Source of the DNA: CAIVND01 sp035532075
GTDB taxonomy: Bacteria > Actinomycetota > Acidimicrobiia > Acidimicrobiales > Bog-793
Direction of reading: 5' to 3'
Length of the DNA: 19,829 nucleotides
Assembly (NCBI GenBank): GCA_035532075.1
Contig: DATKRV010000100.1
Coordinates: 1-19,829, forward strand
Shown: positions 7,175 to 15,099 of the stretch, piece after piece
Numbering within the stretch: position 1 is the first letter of the stretch
How the letters are laid out: each line of letters opens with the position of its first letter
Made by a program: the position numbers and the translations under genes
Notes under the pieces: generated by a model
What the model was told of the DNA's origin: nothing
Database searches by the model: none
The model's input: the letters and a program-made list of their open reading frames with translations, nothing else

Positions 7175-8605
7175 ATGCATCTCGTAATCATCGGCGGAAG
7201 CGATGCAGGAATCAGTGCAGCACTTCGCGCACGCGAGCTTGATCCCTCTGCCGAGGTGTCTGTAGTCGTCGCGGATTCGTTTGCAAATTTCTCCATCTGT
7301 GGCATTCCCTATTACGTCTCGGGAGATGTCGCGCACTGGCAAGATCTCGCCCACCGAACACTCGATGACCTCGAGGCGACAGGAATGAAGGTCGCGCTCA
7401 ACTCGTTGGCAACCCAGATTGATCCTCTAGAGAGAAGACTCCAGATCACGGACGCATTGGGTAAGGAGTGTCAGCTGTCATTCGATGCGCTCGTCATCGG
7501 AACCGGCGCAACATCAATCGTGCCGCCGATCGACGGATTCAACGGTGAGGGTGCGCTGGGTCCCACCGACGGGGTCCATCTCCTCCATTCGATGGGTGAC
7601 ACATTCGAATTGATGCTGAGTCTGGAACGTCTCGCTCCAAAGAGCGCGGCAATCGTTGGCGCTGGTTACATCGGACTGGAGATGGCTGAGGGTCTTCATG
7701 CCCATGGGATTGCCATCACCCAGTTCGAACGACTCTCCGAGGTCCTTCCGACCGTCGACAACGAGCTCGGCAAGCGCGTGCGCGACGAACTCTGCTCCCA
7801 CGGCATTGAGGTATTCACCAACTCCACCGTTCGCAGAATCTCCCACGCACCCTCGGGTTCACCCGGGCGCCTTCTCATCGAATCCATCAACTCGACGGAT
7901 CAACTCCAAAACGTCTTCGTCGACATCGCACTCGTCGTCGCCGGAGTCCGTCCCGACGTTGCCCTCGCAAAAGAGGCCGGAATTTCCATCGGCCCCAACG
8001 GTGCGATAGAAGTCGACCGCGCGATGCGGACAAACCTCGAACACATCTTTGCCGCAGGAGACTGCGTCGAGACCCATCACCGACTTCTCGGCACGACCTA
8101 TCTCCCACTTGGCACGACCGCACACAAGCAGGGACGCATTGCGGGAGAAAACGCCCTCGGGGGATCGAGCGAATTCGCTGGCAGTCTCGGTACCCAAGTT
8201 GTCAAACTGTTCGATATGGCTGTTGCCCGTACCGGGCTACGCGACCATGAGGCAGCTCGCGCCGGCTATGACCCCGTGACGTTCGAGATCGAGGCAGACG
8301 ACCACAAAGCCTACTACCCGGGTGGTCATCGCATCACGATGCGTTTCACCGGTGATCGATCATCGCGCCGACTGCTTGGTGTCCAGCTCTTTGGACATCG
8401 TGATGCCGCGGTGGCGAAGCGAATCGATATCGCGGCCACCGCGATCTACCACGAGATGTCTGTCGATGAGATCAGCGATCTCGATCTCTCCTACACGCCA
8501 CCACTCGGCAGTCCCTGGGACGCGATTCAAATCGGAGCACAGGCATGGACAACCATGTTGCTGAGGGAGAATGCTCAGGAGCATTATCCCGGTACCCGCG
8601 TATAA
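7175..8605 (+). CDS. FAD-dependent pyridine nucleotide-disulfide oxidoreductase (CoA-disulfide reductase/NADH oxidase-like)
   Basis: The 476-residue enzyme has an N-terminal FAD site (VIIGGSDAGISAAL, residues 4-17), a single redox cysteine in NFSICGIPYYVSGDV (Cys42, the position used by CoA-disulfide reductases and Nox enzymes), an NAD(P)H Rossmann motif AAIVGAGYIGLEMAEGL (residues ~158-174), the second FAD motif HIFAAGDCVET (Gly295-Asp296), and a C-terminal dimerisation domain. Members reduce CoA or low-molecular-weight disulfides, persulfides or O2. Behind arsR-cadI-MIP it could supply thiol reducing power or handle an arsenic-thiol species. The start is set by AAAGGAG seven bases before the ATG. 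A hairpin separates it from the MIP gene. Its 3' end overlaps the convergent DUF6314 gene by 22 nt. Confidence 0.85.
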   Translation: MHLVIIGGSDAGISAALRARELDPSAEVSVVVADSFANFSICGIPYYVSGDVAHWQDLAHRTLDDLEATGMKVALNSLATQIDPLERRLQITDALGKECQLSFDALVIGTGATSIVPPIDGFNGEGALGPTDGVHLLHSMGDTFELMLSLERLAPKSAAIVGAGYIGLEMAEGLHAHGIAITQFERLSEVLPTVDNELGKRVRDELCSHGIEVFTNSTVRRISHAPSGSPGRLLIESINSTDQLQNVFVDIALVVAGVRPDVALAKEAGISIGPNGAIEVDRAMRTNLEHIFAAGDCVETHHRLLGTTYLPLGTTAHKQGRIAGENALGGSSEFAGSLGTQVVKLFDMAVARTGLRDHEAARAGYDPVTFEIEADDHKAYYPGGHRITMRFTGDRSSRRLLGVQLFGHRDAAVAKRIDIAATAIYHEMSVDEISDLDLSYTPPLGSPWDAIQIGAQAWTTMLLRENAQEHYPGTRV

Positions 8606-9063
8606 CGTGTCCTGGCCTCATAGTCCTTGTTCGGGCCGATGACGCGCCATCGCTCGACATAGGACTGCATCGAGCTCACCGCGACTGAGATGTGGTAGCT
8701 ATCTTGGTTACATCGATGCGTCACATTGCAAATTCCACCAACAAGATCAAGATCGACAAAATGACGCCCATCGAGGAAATACAGCGAGACCGATCCATCC
8801 TCATTTCCTCGATATTCGAGGTGCCGCCGGGCCGACCCAACATGGTCACCGAGTTGCAACTCACCCTCCTCGTCATAGATCGCCCGGACGACGGCCTCGC
8901 CAACTCTCGAAGAGGGCTCTCGCCGCAACTCTCCAACCCCGACGAAGAGTCCACGCGTCGCGCTTCGATGGTCATCGATCGAGCGTTCCACCTCCCAAGT
9001 GCCGACCAGGAACGCCAGGGTGTCTTTGATATCCATGCCACTCAGTCGTGCGATCGCACTCAC
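8584..9063 (-). CDS. DUF6314 family protein
   Basis: This 159-residue protein resembles the DUF6314 family: the opening DTLAFLVGTWEVERSIDDH is like other lipocalin/FABP-like small beta barrels that begin with a G-x-W motif, followed by a run of beta strands ending NKDYEARTRYTRV. Function is unknown. The GTG start at 9063 is supported by a 4-bp GTGA overlap with the stop of the cytochrome b gene and by AAAGG upstream; an ATG at residue 10 (9036) is the alternative. It is the last gene of the operon led by NDH-2. A ligand- or cofactor-binding role for the redox proteins upstream is only a guess from the overlap. Confidence 0.75.
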   Translation of the reverse strand: MSAIARLSGMDIKDTLAFLVGTWEVERSIDDHRSATRGLFVGVGELRREPSSRVGEAVVRAIYDEEGELQLGDHVGSARRHLEYRGNEDGSVSLYFLDGRHFVDLDLVGGICNVTHRCNQDSYHISVAVSSMQSYVERWRVIGPNKDYEARTRYTRVPG

Positions 9064-9725
9064 TCGACCTTTGCCTCATTCCGATCAAGCTCTCGTACCC
9101 ATGCCGGGGCATGCATCTCAGCCCAGTGGCGATCGATGCGACCGCTCAACATCGACCAAAGCGAACGCGGGTGAAAGAACGCAAAGCCGATATGTCCAAA
9201 GACCAATAGTCCAACCGCAAAGGCAAACCAGTCGTGGACGAATGTCGCTCCCTGGCGAATCGGAAGTGGGAACGGATTCGGAAATCGCAGCACGAGACCC
9301 GTGGCGAGCAGCACGACTAACCCAGCAGTCGAAAAGATTGCATTGAGTTTCTGACCGGGGTTGAACTTTCCAAGTTCGAGCTTCATCCTCCGGGTTCGGT
9401 CGAACCAGCGCCATTCACGTTGATCAAGAGTTGTCAGTCGCACCACGTCACTGCGCACCATCGCTCCCCAACGACCCCACATCGCAACAACCAGCGGAAC
9501 AAGGGCGAAGATACCGGTGAGGGTGTGAATGTTCTCGATCAGCAGCCTCCGACCGACACGCACTGAAAACGAGGGAAAGTACAGGATCGCTCCGGTAACG
9601 ATCAACGTCAGGACGTCAATAGCAGTGACCCAATGAAGCACACGTTCGGTCGCATCGAATCGTCTCAGCGACTCGGCCATTGGAGACGGATCGCGCTCAG
9701 TCAACTGGCTGATCGGTTCGCCCAT
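9060..9725 (-). CDS. membrane cytochrome b (formate dehydrogenase gamma-like)
   Basis: With a start at MGEPISQLTE the protein is 221 residues long and has about four transmembrane helices. Candidate heme b ligands are His31 (RVLHW), His67 (ENIHTLTG), His164 (FVHDWFA) and His178 (FGHIGFAF). The loop LGKFNPGQKLNAIF matches the conserved KFNxGQK segment of formate dehydrogenase gamma subunits. Such subunits pass electrons between a periplasmic enzyme and the quinone pool. It overlaps the end of the molybdoenzyme gene by 29 bp, so the two form a natural pair. Starts at 9755, 9725 or 9680 are all possible and none has a strong ribosome binding site. The stop overlaps the DUF6314 start. Confidence 0.85.
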   Translation of the reverse strand: MGEPISQLTERDPSPMAESLRRFDATERVLHWVTAIDVLTLIVTGAILYFPSFSVRVGRRLLIENIHTLTGIFALVPLVVAMWGRWGAMVRSDVVRLTTLDQREWRWFDRTRRMKLELGKFNPGQKLNAIFSTAGLVVLLATGLVLRFPNPFPLPIRQGATFVHDWFAFAVGLLVFGHIGFAFFHPRSLWSMLSGRIDRHWAEMHAPAWVRELDRNEAKVE

Positions 9726-10455
9726 TCGATCGACCGATCCAGCCCTCGACGTCATATCCGTTCCGTTCCCAGAACCCGGGCACTCCCGCCCTGACAAGGG
9801 TGATGGATTTCAGCCACTTGGCTGACTTGTATCCATACATCGGTGCAACGTAGAGGCGGACAGGGCCGCCATGCTCGGGTGTGACGGGCGCGCCGAGCAT
9901 CTCGTAGGCAATGATCACGTCCGCGCGCCTCGCCTCTGCAAGTGTCAGGCTCTCGGTATACTCCCCGTCGAACGAGGCGAACTCCACGGCCTTTGCACCT
10001 GGTTCGACTCCGACAGCATCGAGCAAGTCACGGAGCATGACTCCCTTCCAGTGGACGTTCGGTACCCGCCAACCGGTGACACACTGAAAGTCTTTAACCA
10101 ACGAAGTCGCCGGCATGTTCATAAGATCCGCCAGCGTCAATGTACGCGGCACGCGTACGAGGCCGCCGACTCGTAGCCGATATGCATCGTTCGCAACAAT
10201 GGGAATCGTATTGGTCACCGAATAGATACGGAATTGGCTCGCACCCGGAAGAAGCGACGCGAGTCCCGTGCCCGGCTTTTTGGAAAAGATATTGAGGAAC
10301 TTCGACTCGATGTTTGAAAGACCGGGACCGAGCGCGACGCCGACCACTCCAAGCCCGATCACGGAGAGAAAAAGGCGCCTCCCAATTCGCTTGGGTTCTG
10401 ACGGAGTCTCGGCGTGCTCGACGCTCTCGTTCACCTCCCCATTCTTACCGGTCAA
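9697..10455 (-). CDS. molybdopterin-dependent oxidoreductase, sulfite oxidase/MsrP fold, Tat-targeted
   Basis: The 252-residue protein has a twin-arginine-type leader (KRIGRRLFLSVIG then a hydrophobic stretch, residues ~23-45) and the sulfite-oxidase molybdopterin fold: PRTLTLADLMNMPAT, the Mo-ligand cysteine in DFQCVTGWRVPNVHWKGV (Cys125), then GEYTESLTLAEA, GAPVTPEHGGPVRLYVAPMYGYKSAKW. The closing block is typical of MsrP/YedY-like enzymes. It would act outside the cytoplasm. The partner is the cytochrome b encoded immediately downstream, replacing the YedZ type. The start is probably TTG with GGAAAAG upstream; a GTG at residue 8 follows GGGGAG directly. It follows the NDH-2 stop by 69 nt. 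The substrate (sulfite, a sulfoxide or other) cannot be read from sequence. Confidence 0.87.
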   Translation of the reverse strand: MTGKNGEVNESVEHAETPSEPKRIGRRLFLSVIGLGVVGVALGPGLSNIESKFLNIFSKKPGTGLASLLPGASQFRIYSVTNTIPIVANDAYRLRVGGLVRVPRTLTLADLMNMPATSLVKDFQCVTGWRVPNVHWKGVMLRDLLDAVGVEPGAKAVEFASFDGEYTESLTLAEARRADVIIAYEMLGAPVTPEHGGPVRLYVAPMYGYKSAKWLKSITLVRAGVPGFWERNGYDVEGWIGRSNGRTDQPVD

Positions 10456-10524
10456 TGAACTTTTCCATACGTCTGAACGAGAAACTCCCCATCGAGGTTC
10501 CGAACAGCACGATCTACTCCCGCG

Positions 10525-11820
10525 CTATTGCTCGGTCGTCTCGGCATCAGCCACAATCAGCCTCGGCCCCGAGGGCCAGTCGAAATAGCGCCAGGTCCAG
10601 TTGATCAACACACGCAGACGATTCCGGAACCCGACGAGATAGACGAGGTGAAGGGTCAACCAGGCGAGCCATCCGACAACTCCACGAATCACCGGTCCGT
10701 TTGGCAACTTTGCGACCGCCGCATTCCGACCGATCGTTGCCATGATTCCCTTGTTCCGGTACCGGAAATCCTCAGTCGGTCTACCGGCAAGCAGGTTCGT
10801 GATCTGTCTTCCGCAGTGACGTCCAGACTGAATCGCAACCGGAGCGAGCTGCGGTGCCAGCTGCATGTCCTCGCCGCTCAAAACTGCCGCCGCGTCTCCG
10901 ATCGCCCAGACGTTGTCGTATCCCACGACACGCAGGTCGCGCCCGACACGCCGTCGACCATTGCCGGTCGAGGACTCACCGAGCGTCGCGGCGACCGTAC
11001 CCTGCACCGTCACCCCCGCCGCCCAGATCACCGCCGCTGCCGGCAAGATCTCGCCGTCGCTCAAGAGCAGTCGATCACGTTCCACCTGGGTGACAGACCG
11101 ATTCAATCTCACCTCCACCCCCTTCTCTGAGAGAATCCGCGCTGCATAGGCACCGGCGGAGGCTGGAAACGCAGTGAGGAGTCGCGGGGCAAGATCTACA
11201 AGAATGATCCTCGTCAAGTCCGGATGAAGTCGCAGGCGGTCGCGTCGCACACTGATATCGAGCAGCTCTGAAATCGCACCGGCGATCTCGACCCCGGTTG
11301 GACCACCCCCGACGACGACAAAGTTCAGCGGAGTGTCGTCGAGAACGCCCCGGGCGTCCGCGGCTTCGAGTGTCAACAGGAGATGGTTGCGCAGTCGGCG
11401 AGCATCGGCAAGCGAGTAGAGCGGACGGGCGTGAACCTCGGCGCCGGGAACGGAAAAATAGGCTGCCGTCGCGCCCGAAGCGATGACGAGCTGTTCAAAG
11501 GGTATCTCTCCACCACTAGCGAGGAGTACCACCGAGCGCTCGTGATTGATTCCGACCACGCGTCCATGGCGAAAGGTGAAGTTCTCTGCGCGACGAAAGA
11601 TCGTTCGGATCGGATACGCGATGTCCGCCGGCTCGAGTCCGGCGGTCGCCACCTGGTAAAGAAGCGGCAAAAAGGTGTGGTAGTTGTGCTGATCGATGAT
11701 GGTCACCTGTGCTCTCGATCCCACCAGAGCCCGCGCTGCAGCGATCCCGGCAAACCCGCCGCCGACGATCACGACGCGTGTCGGTTGCACCGGTGATTGA
11801 ACCACGCTCTCCACGGCCAA
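10525..11820 (-). CDS. ndh: type II NADH dehydrogenase (NDH-2)
   Basis: The 431-residue protein has two dinucleotide-binding folds: VVIVGGGFAGIAAARAL (GGGFAG at 20-25, FAD) and FVVVGGGPTGVEIAGAI (GGGPTG at 171-176, NADH). It also has NDH-2 landmarks YHTFLPLLYQVATAGL, AAVIWAAGV, VWAIGDAAAV and the quinone-site segment APQLAPVAIQSGRHCG. The C terminus (GWLAWLTLHLVYLVGFRNRLRVLINW) is the membrane anchor seen in actinobacterial NDH-2. It oxidises NADH and reduces quinone without pumping protons. The start is TTG, with GGGAG six bases upstream; no ATG fits. It leads a minus-strand operon with the molybdoenzyme, cytochrome b and DUF6314 genes, so its quinol may connect to that pair. Confidence 0.92.
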   Translation of the reverse strand: MAVESVVQSPVQPTRVVIVGGGFAGIAAARALVGSRAQVTIIDQHNYHTFLPLLYQVATAGLEPADIAYPIRTIFRRAENFTFRHGRVVGINHERSVVLLASGGEIPFEQLVIASGATAAYFSVPGAEVHARPLYSLADARRLRNHLLLTLEAADARGVLDDTPLNFVVVGGGPTGVEIAGAISELLDISVRRDRLRLHPDLTRIILVDLAPRLLTAFPASAGAYAARILSEKGVEVRLNRSVTQVERDRLLLSDGEILPAAAVIWAAGVTVQGTVAATLGESSTGNGRRRVGRDLRVVGYDNVWAIGDAAAVLSGEDMQLAPQLAPVAIQSGRHCGRQITNLLAGRPTEDFRYRNKGIMATIGRNAAVAKLPNGPVIRGVVGWLAWLTLHLVYLVGFRNRLRVLINWTWRYFDWPSGPRLIVADAETTEQ

Positions 11821-11932
11821 AAGTTACTCCCTGCCCGTAGCTGACAAAACACTTCTACAACATCACGCCCATCACGGATCGCCTGAGAACCCGAACCGCG
11901 ACACCTCTCGAACCACGACCTTTGGACCAAGG

Positions 11933-11962
11933 GACGGGACCGACCAGATAGCCGATCCCGTC
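11933..11962 (-). terminator. possible stem-loop after yceI
   Basis: Arms GACGGGA (11933-11939) and TCCCGTC (11956-11962) pair over 7 bp with a 16-nt loop in the gap between the yceI stop and the NDH-2 start. There is no T-run in the minus-strand direction, so it is a weak candidate. Confidence 0.25.
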
Positions 11963-11996
11963 TCACATGCTCTCGAACAGCTCCAGACAGCCCGGA

Positions 11997-12581
11997 TCAC
12001 ACCTCGAGGACGAGCTCCGCCTCGATCTCGATCTTGATTGTCCTGCTGACGACGACACCGCCGGTTTCGATCGCCGCATTCCAGGTCAGACCGAACTCCT
12101 CGCGGTCGATCTCTCCCGTAGCGGAGAAGGCGATACGCGAACCGCCCCATGGATCCGAAATCGATCCAAGGAACTCAATTGCGAGCTCAACCGCGCGCGT
12201 GTTTCCGTGAATCGTCAGCTGACCGTCGGTAACCCATCGATCTCCCTTTGCACGAATGCCTGTTGCGACGTAGGTCATCGTCGGATACTGCTCCACATCG
12301 AAGAAATCCGCTGAGCGCAGGTGATTGTCCCGCGCCTCTTCACGGGTGTCGACCGAAGACATTCCGACGGTGACATCGAGAGAGGAGTCTTCGGGTGTCT
12401 CACCAACCGTGAGCGCTCCTTGAACATCGCGGAAGGTGCCACGGACCTTGGCCACCATCAAGTGCCGGGCGACGAAGTCGACCGTGGTGTGAGTTGCATC
12501 GACATGGTACGTCCCAGAAGATGGGACGAGCCGACCGCCGACCGTACGACCGAGTGGTGAGGGGGTGATGGTATTGGTCAT
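11997..12581 (-). CDS. yceI: YceI family lipocalin-like protein
   Basis: The 194-residue protein is a clear YceI family member: GTYHVDATHTTVDFVARHLMVAKVRGTF near the start, the central SSVDTREEARDNHLRSADFFDVEQYPTMTY signature, then beta strands to NAAIETGGVVVSRTIKIEIEAELV. The fold is a lipocalin-like barrel that binds polyisoprenoids, possibly quinone-like lipids. There is no signal peptide, unlike Escherichia coli YceI, which is usual for actinobacterial members. The ATG is preceded by GGAGG at seven bases. It is divergent from marR, and its -10 TATAAT and -35 lie within or beside two operator boxes, so MarR control is likely. Placement upstream of NDH-2 could link it to quinone metabolism, but this is inference. 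Confidence 0.92.
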   Translation of the reverse strand: MTNTITPSPLGRTVGGRLVPSSGTYHVDATHTTVDFVARHLMVAKVRGTFRDVQGALTVGETPEDSSLDVTVGMSSVDTREEARDNHLRSADFFDVEQYPTMTYVATGIRAKGDRWVTDGQLTIHGNTRAVELAIEFLGSISDPWGGSRIAFSATGEIDREEFGLTWNAAIETGGVVVSRTIKIEIEAELVLEV

Positions 12582-12625
12582 TGTGGTGCCTCCGAGTTGG
12601 GCGAGGGCCGCGTTTCGGCCTAATT

Positions 12626-12641
12626 AGTTGTTTACACAATT
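12626..12641. promoter_or_regulatory. MarR-type operator box 1 (AGTTGT-N4-ACAATT)
   Basis: AGTTGT (12626-12631), four bases, then ACAATT (12636-12641) form an inverted repeat with one mismatched pair. A matching box in the opposite orientation lies 30 bp away. It overlaps the -10 region of the yceI-side promoter. Confidence 0.6.
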
Positions 12642-12669
12642 ATACATCAAACAATCATTGTTCGTACAA
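12639..12669 (-). promoter_or_regulatory. probable yceI promoter
   Basis: On the minus strand, TATAAT occupies 12644-12639 and TTGTAC 12669-12664, separated by 19 bases, longer than optimal. The -35 lies inside operator box 2 and the -10 abuts box 1, so bound repressor would occlude it. The perfect -10 is the stronger half of the call. Confidence 0.5.
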
Positions 12670-12671
12670 CT
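12656..12671. promoter_or_regulatory. MarR-type operator box 2 (inverted copy of box 1)
   Basis: ATTGT (12657-12661), TCGT, then ACAACT (12666-12671). Read on the minus strand this is AGTTGT-N4-ACAAT, matching box 1. The two centres are 30 bp apart, close to three helical turns, between yceI and marR. Confidence 0.6.
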
Positions 12672-12699
12672 ATCTCGAAAACTCCGCTATGCTGGTGAT

Positions 12700-13248
12700 A
12701 TGACGCTGCAAACCCGCAATCAGGACGGGATCGCGCAGGGCCACTCTTTCGTAGAGCTGCGCGACCCGATCACGGTCGTCGGGCTCGTCGTCGAGTGCGC
12801 AATCGGACTTCGCCGCCGTCTCGGTCCATCCATGGAGATCGCAACCGGGGTTACCGGGCAGGCCTTTGAAGTCCTCATTCGGCTGTATCGCTCGGAGGGA
12901 AGCGCGATGCGTATGTCGGATCTTGCGGTCCAGACGGGCCTGACGCGAAGTGGACTGACACGAGCACTCGATCGCCTTGTAGACGGAGGATTATGCAAGC
13001 GCGAGAGTTGCGACGGCGACCGGAGGGGAATGTTCGCTGTCTTGACCGAGAACGGAACATCGCGTGTCGCGGAGGCCATCTTGCATCATGAAAGAGAGAT
13101 CAATGACCTTCTCGCGGATGCACTTGAATTAGGCGAGGAGGAGGAATTGGTCAGACTCCTCAAGAACATTCGTCGGTGCGTAAACCCGAACGCCTCATTC
13201 CTCAGTCCAATCGAGACGTTGGCGAATGGTCAAGAATCAGAGATCTAA
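12700..13248 (+). CDS. MarR family transcriptional regulator
   Basis: The 182-residue protein has the MarR winged-helix core: QAFEVLIRLYRSEGSAMRMSDLAVQTGLTRSGLTRALDRLVDGGLCKRESCDGDRRGMFAVLTENG, with the recognition helix around TRSGLTRALDRL and the DRRG wing. N- and C-terminal helices fit the dimerisation domain. The frame is open 24 codons upstream, but the ATG at 12700 is chosen because the earlier part runs over the operator boxes. The gene is divergent from yceI and probably represses both itself and yceI. The two cysteines (GGLCKRESC) next to the recognition helix are possible redox-sensing sites, which would fit a quinone or oxidant signal, but this is inference. It converges on the cytochrome b gene, whose stop lies 36 nt away. 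Confidence 0.88.
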   Translation: MTLQTRNQDGIAQGHSFVELRDPITVVGLVVECAIGLRRRLGPSMEIATGVTGQAFEVLIRLYRSEGSAMRMSDLAVQTGLTRSGLTRALDRLVDGGLCKRESCDGDRRGMFAVLTENGTSRVAEAILHHEREINDLLADALELGEEEELVRLLKNIRRCVNPNASFLSPIETLANGQESEI

Positions 13249-13284
13249 ACGATCCGACCCACGTTCCCTCCTTCGCGACCGCCG

Positions 13285-15099
13285 TCATATCTCGCGATCG
13301 TGGCGGTTCTGTCGGTTCCAGTCTCTCCACACCAGGCGGTGCAACGGAATGTAGCGGGGGATATCGCGCAGTCCCGGGAGGAACGGCACTCCGAGAAGCA
13401 GAAGTGTCGCGAGTCCCGTCATGTAGACCGCGATCAAGTCCACGTTCGAAGAACTCCTGAATCCGGGAACTTGGTACCAGAGTGTATAGAGCCAGAGCCA
13501 TGGTTGTCCGGGATAACTCCCCGTCTCGTTCATCACTCCCCACTGCGACCCGGTCAGATGGTCATTGACCGCAAGTGAGGAAAAGTAACTGCCGTCTTCG
13601 ATAAACAACATCGGCTTCGTGAAGTCCGTGCCAAAAAAGGGCCGCTGGGCGAGGAGATCGGTATCGAGACCTCCCGAACGCGCCAGCGTCAGCTCACTCG
13701 ATATGAGTATTGGTACTGGACCGGACTTGTTCGCATACGACGCAGGAATGCTTGGCACTCCCGACTTGAACGTCACATGCGTCACTCCGTTGAGATAGCT
13801 CTGGTCCCAAGCTGACTGCACGCCCTTTGACGCCGAGTTGTAATTCGCGAGCGCTCGGGCAAGCTCGAGATTGAAGGGCGCGACCGTCGACAACGGCGAA
13901 AGCACAAAGGTCTGCGAGGCATCGATCGGTTGTCGGACTCCAGCAAGCATTTGCCATCCGACAACAAGTTTCTGAACATTGCTGGTGCCGTTGTTGTACG
14001 GCGGACCATACGATGCTGTCTCACTCGTGCCAGCGAGTTCTGAGGCGGCAGTTGCAACAAAGTCCGCGGGTGCGATCTTTGCCCACGTCGCAACCGTGAC
14101 CGGTGGATCATCTGGCGAAGAGAGCACCGCCGCGAGCACGACAACGAGAACGAGCGCGATGAACGACGCGGCCGTTGCCTCCTTGACAATGTCATAGCGA
14201 CGCTTTGGCCCTTTCCATTCCGCGGCATCGGCAGCGGCAAGTAGCTTGCGATTTGCCCGCCCGCGGACACGTGTCGCTGGCAATGGATGTGATACTCCAC
14301 GGACTCTGACGAGCAAGATGTGAGCACCCACAATTGCCAGCAACGCGATGGGAACGAGCACCACATGCCAGAGCAACATCTGTCCGAAGTTCATCAAGTT
14401 GAAGAACGCTCCGACGCCGACAGAATTGAAAGCATCCTTGCCATTCGCCGAAATCCACTGAGCGTCAAAGTTCTGTTGCGAGAGATAGCCGGTGAAGCAC
14501 TCCACGACGGAGGCGACGAACGCGATGACACCGGTCATCCATGTCGCAACGCGCCTTCCGCGCCATGCGGCCATCCAGAACTTTCCCCAGAGGTGGATCA
14601 CCATGAAGGACATGAACAGCTCGACGCTCCACAGGTGGATGCTATTGAAGAAATGACCGACAGAGTTGGTGTGCCACCAGTCGGTGCCGCCAAGGGCAAT
14701 GGCGCCGCCGGAGACAACGGCAATGGCGAGAGCGGCAAGTGTCGCAACACCGAAGACATATACCCAAGAGGAGACATACGCCGGCTGGGTATCAGGAAGA
14801 AGTTTGTCCGGCGGCAAGAGCGAGAGCGCTCGACGCCGGATACGCGCCGTCCACATCGTGTCTCTCTTCGCTATTGGCAGGGTAGCGGGCTTGACCTCGA
14901 CCTCCGGGGTCCCGGATACATCTTCGCCATTACGATGCGACTTTGGAAACGGAAACAAGAGAGCCGCACCAAAGATCACGACCATCGCCAGGATGAGAAC
15001 GAGATTGGAGACAGAGACCTCAAAGATTGACCAGTGAACATAACGTCCCGGGCTGTTGAGATCGACTTTCGAGAGGAGTACTGCGCCTGCAAGCATCAT
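13285..15099 (-). CDS. b6-type cytochrome b with N-terminal TM and large C-terminal extracytoplasmic domain
   Basis: This 604-residue membrane protein begins with one extra transmembrane segment (residues ~31-51), then a linker and a cytochrome b N-terminal domain with heme ligands His155/His169 (13 residues between) and His245/His260 (14 between). The 14-residue gap is the b6/Gram-positive spacing. Landmarks include NSIHLWSVELFMSFMVIHLWGKF and WMTGVIAFVASVVECFTGYLSQQNF. After a helix at ~310-332 comes a soluble domain of ~220 residues with no CxxCH, then a final helix (~565-585) ending GLRDIPRYIPLHRLVWRDW. It should take part in quinol oxidation, but no Rieske or cytochrome c gene is in the window. 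The start has GGAGG upstream of two adjacent ATGs. Confidence 0.88.
   Translation of the reverse strand: MMLAGAVLLSKVDLNSPGRYVHWSIFEVSVSNLVLILAMVVIFGAALLFPFPKSHRNGEDVSGTPEVEVKPATLPIAKRDTMWTARIRRRALSLLPPDKLLPDTQPAYVSSWVYVFGVATLAALAIAVVSGGAIALGGTDWWHTNSVGHFFNSIHLWSVELFMSFMVIHLWGKFWMAAWRGRRVATWMTGVIAFVASVVECFTGYLSQQNFDAQWISANGKDAFNSVGVGAFFNLMNFGQMLLWHVVLVPIALLAIVGAHILLVRVRGVSHPLPATRVRGRANRKLLAAADAAEWKGPKRRYDIVKEATAASFIALVLVVVLAAVLSSPDDPPVTVATWAKIAPADFVATAASELAGTSETASYGPPYNNGTSNVQKLVVGWQMLAGVRQPIDASQTFVLSPLSTVAPFNLELARALANYNSASKGVQSAWDQSYLNGVTHVTFKSGVPSIPASYANKSGPVPILISSELTLARSGGLDTDLLAQRPFFGTDFTKPMLFIEDGSYFSSLAVNDHLTGSQWGVMNETGSYPGQPWLWLYTLWYQVPGFRSSSNVDLIAVYMTGLATLLLLGVPFLPGLRDIPRYIPLHRLVWRDWNRQNRHDREI

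Noticed and set aside
14320..15030. Plus-strand frame of 236 codons opposite cytochrome b
   Set aside because: It is antisense to the cytochrome b gene with conserved heme histidines; the translation is highly charged and without a domain.
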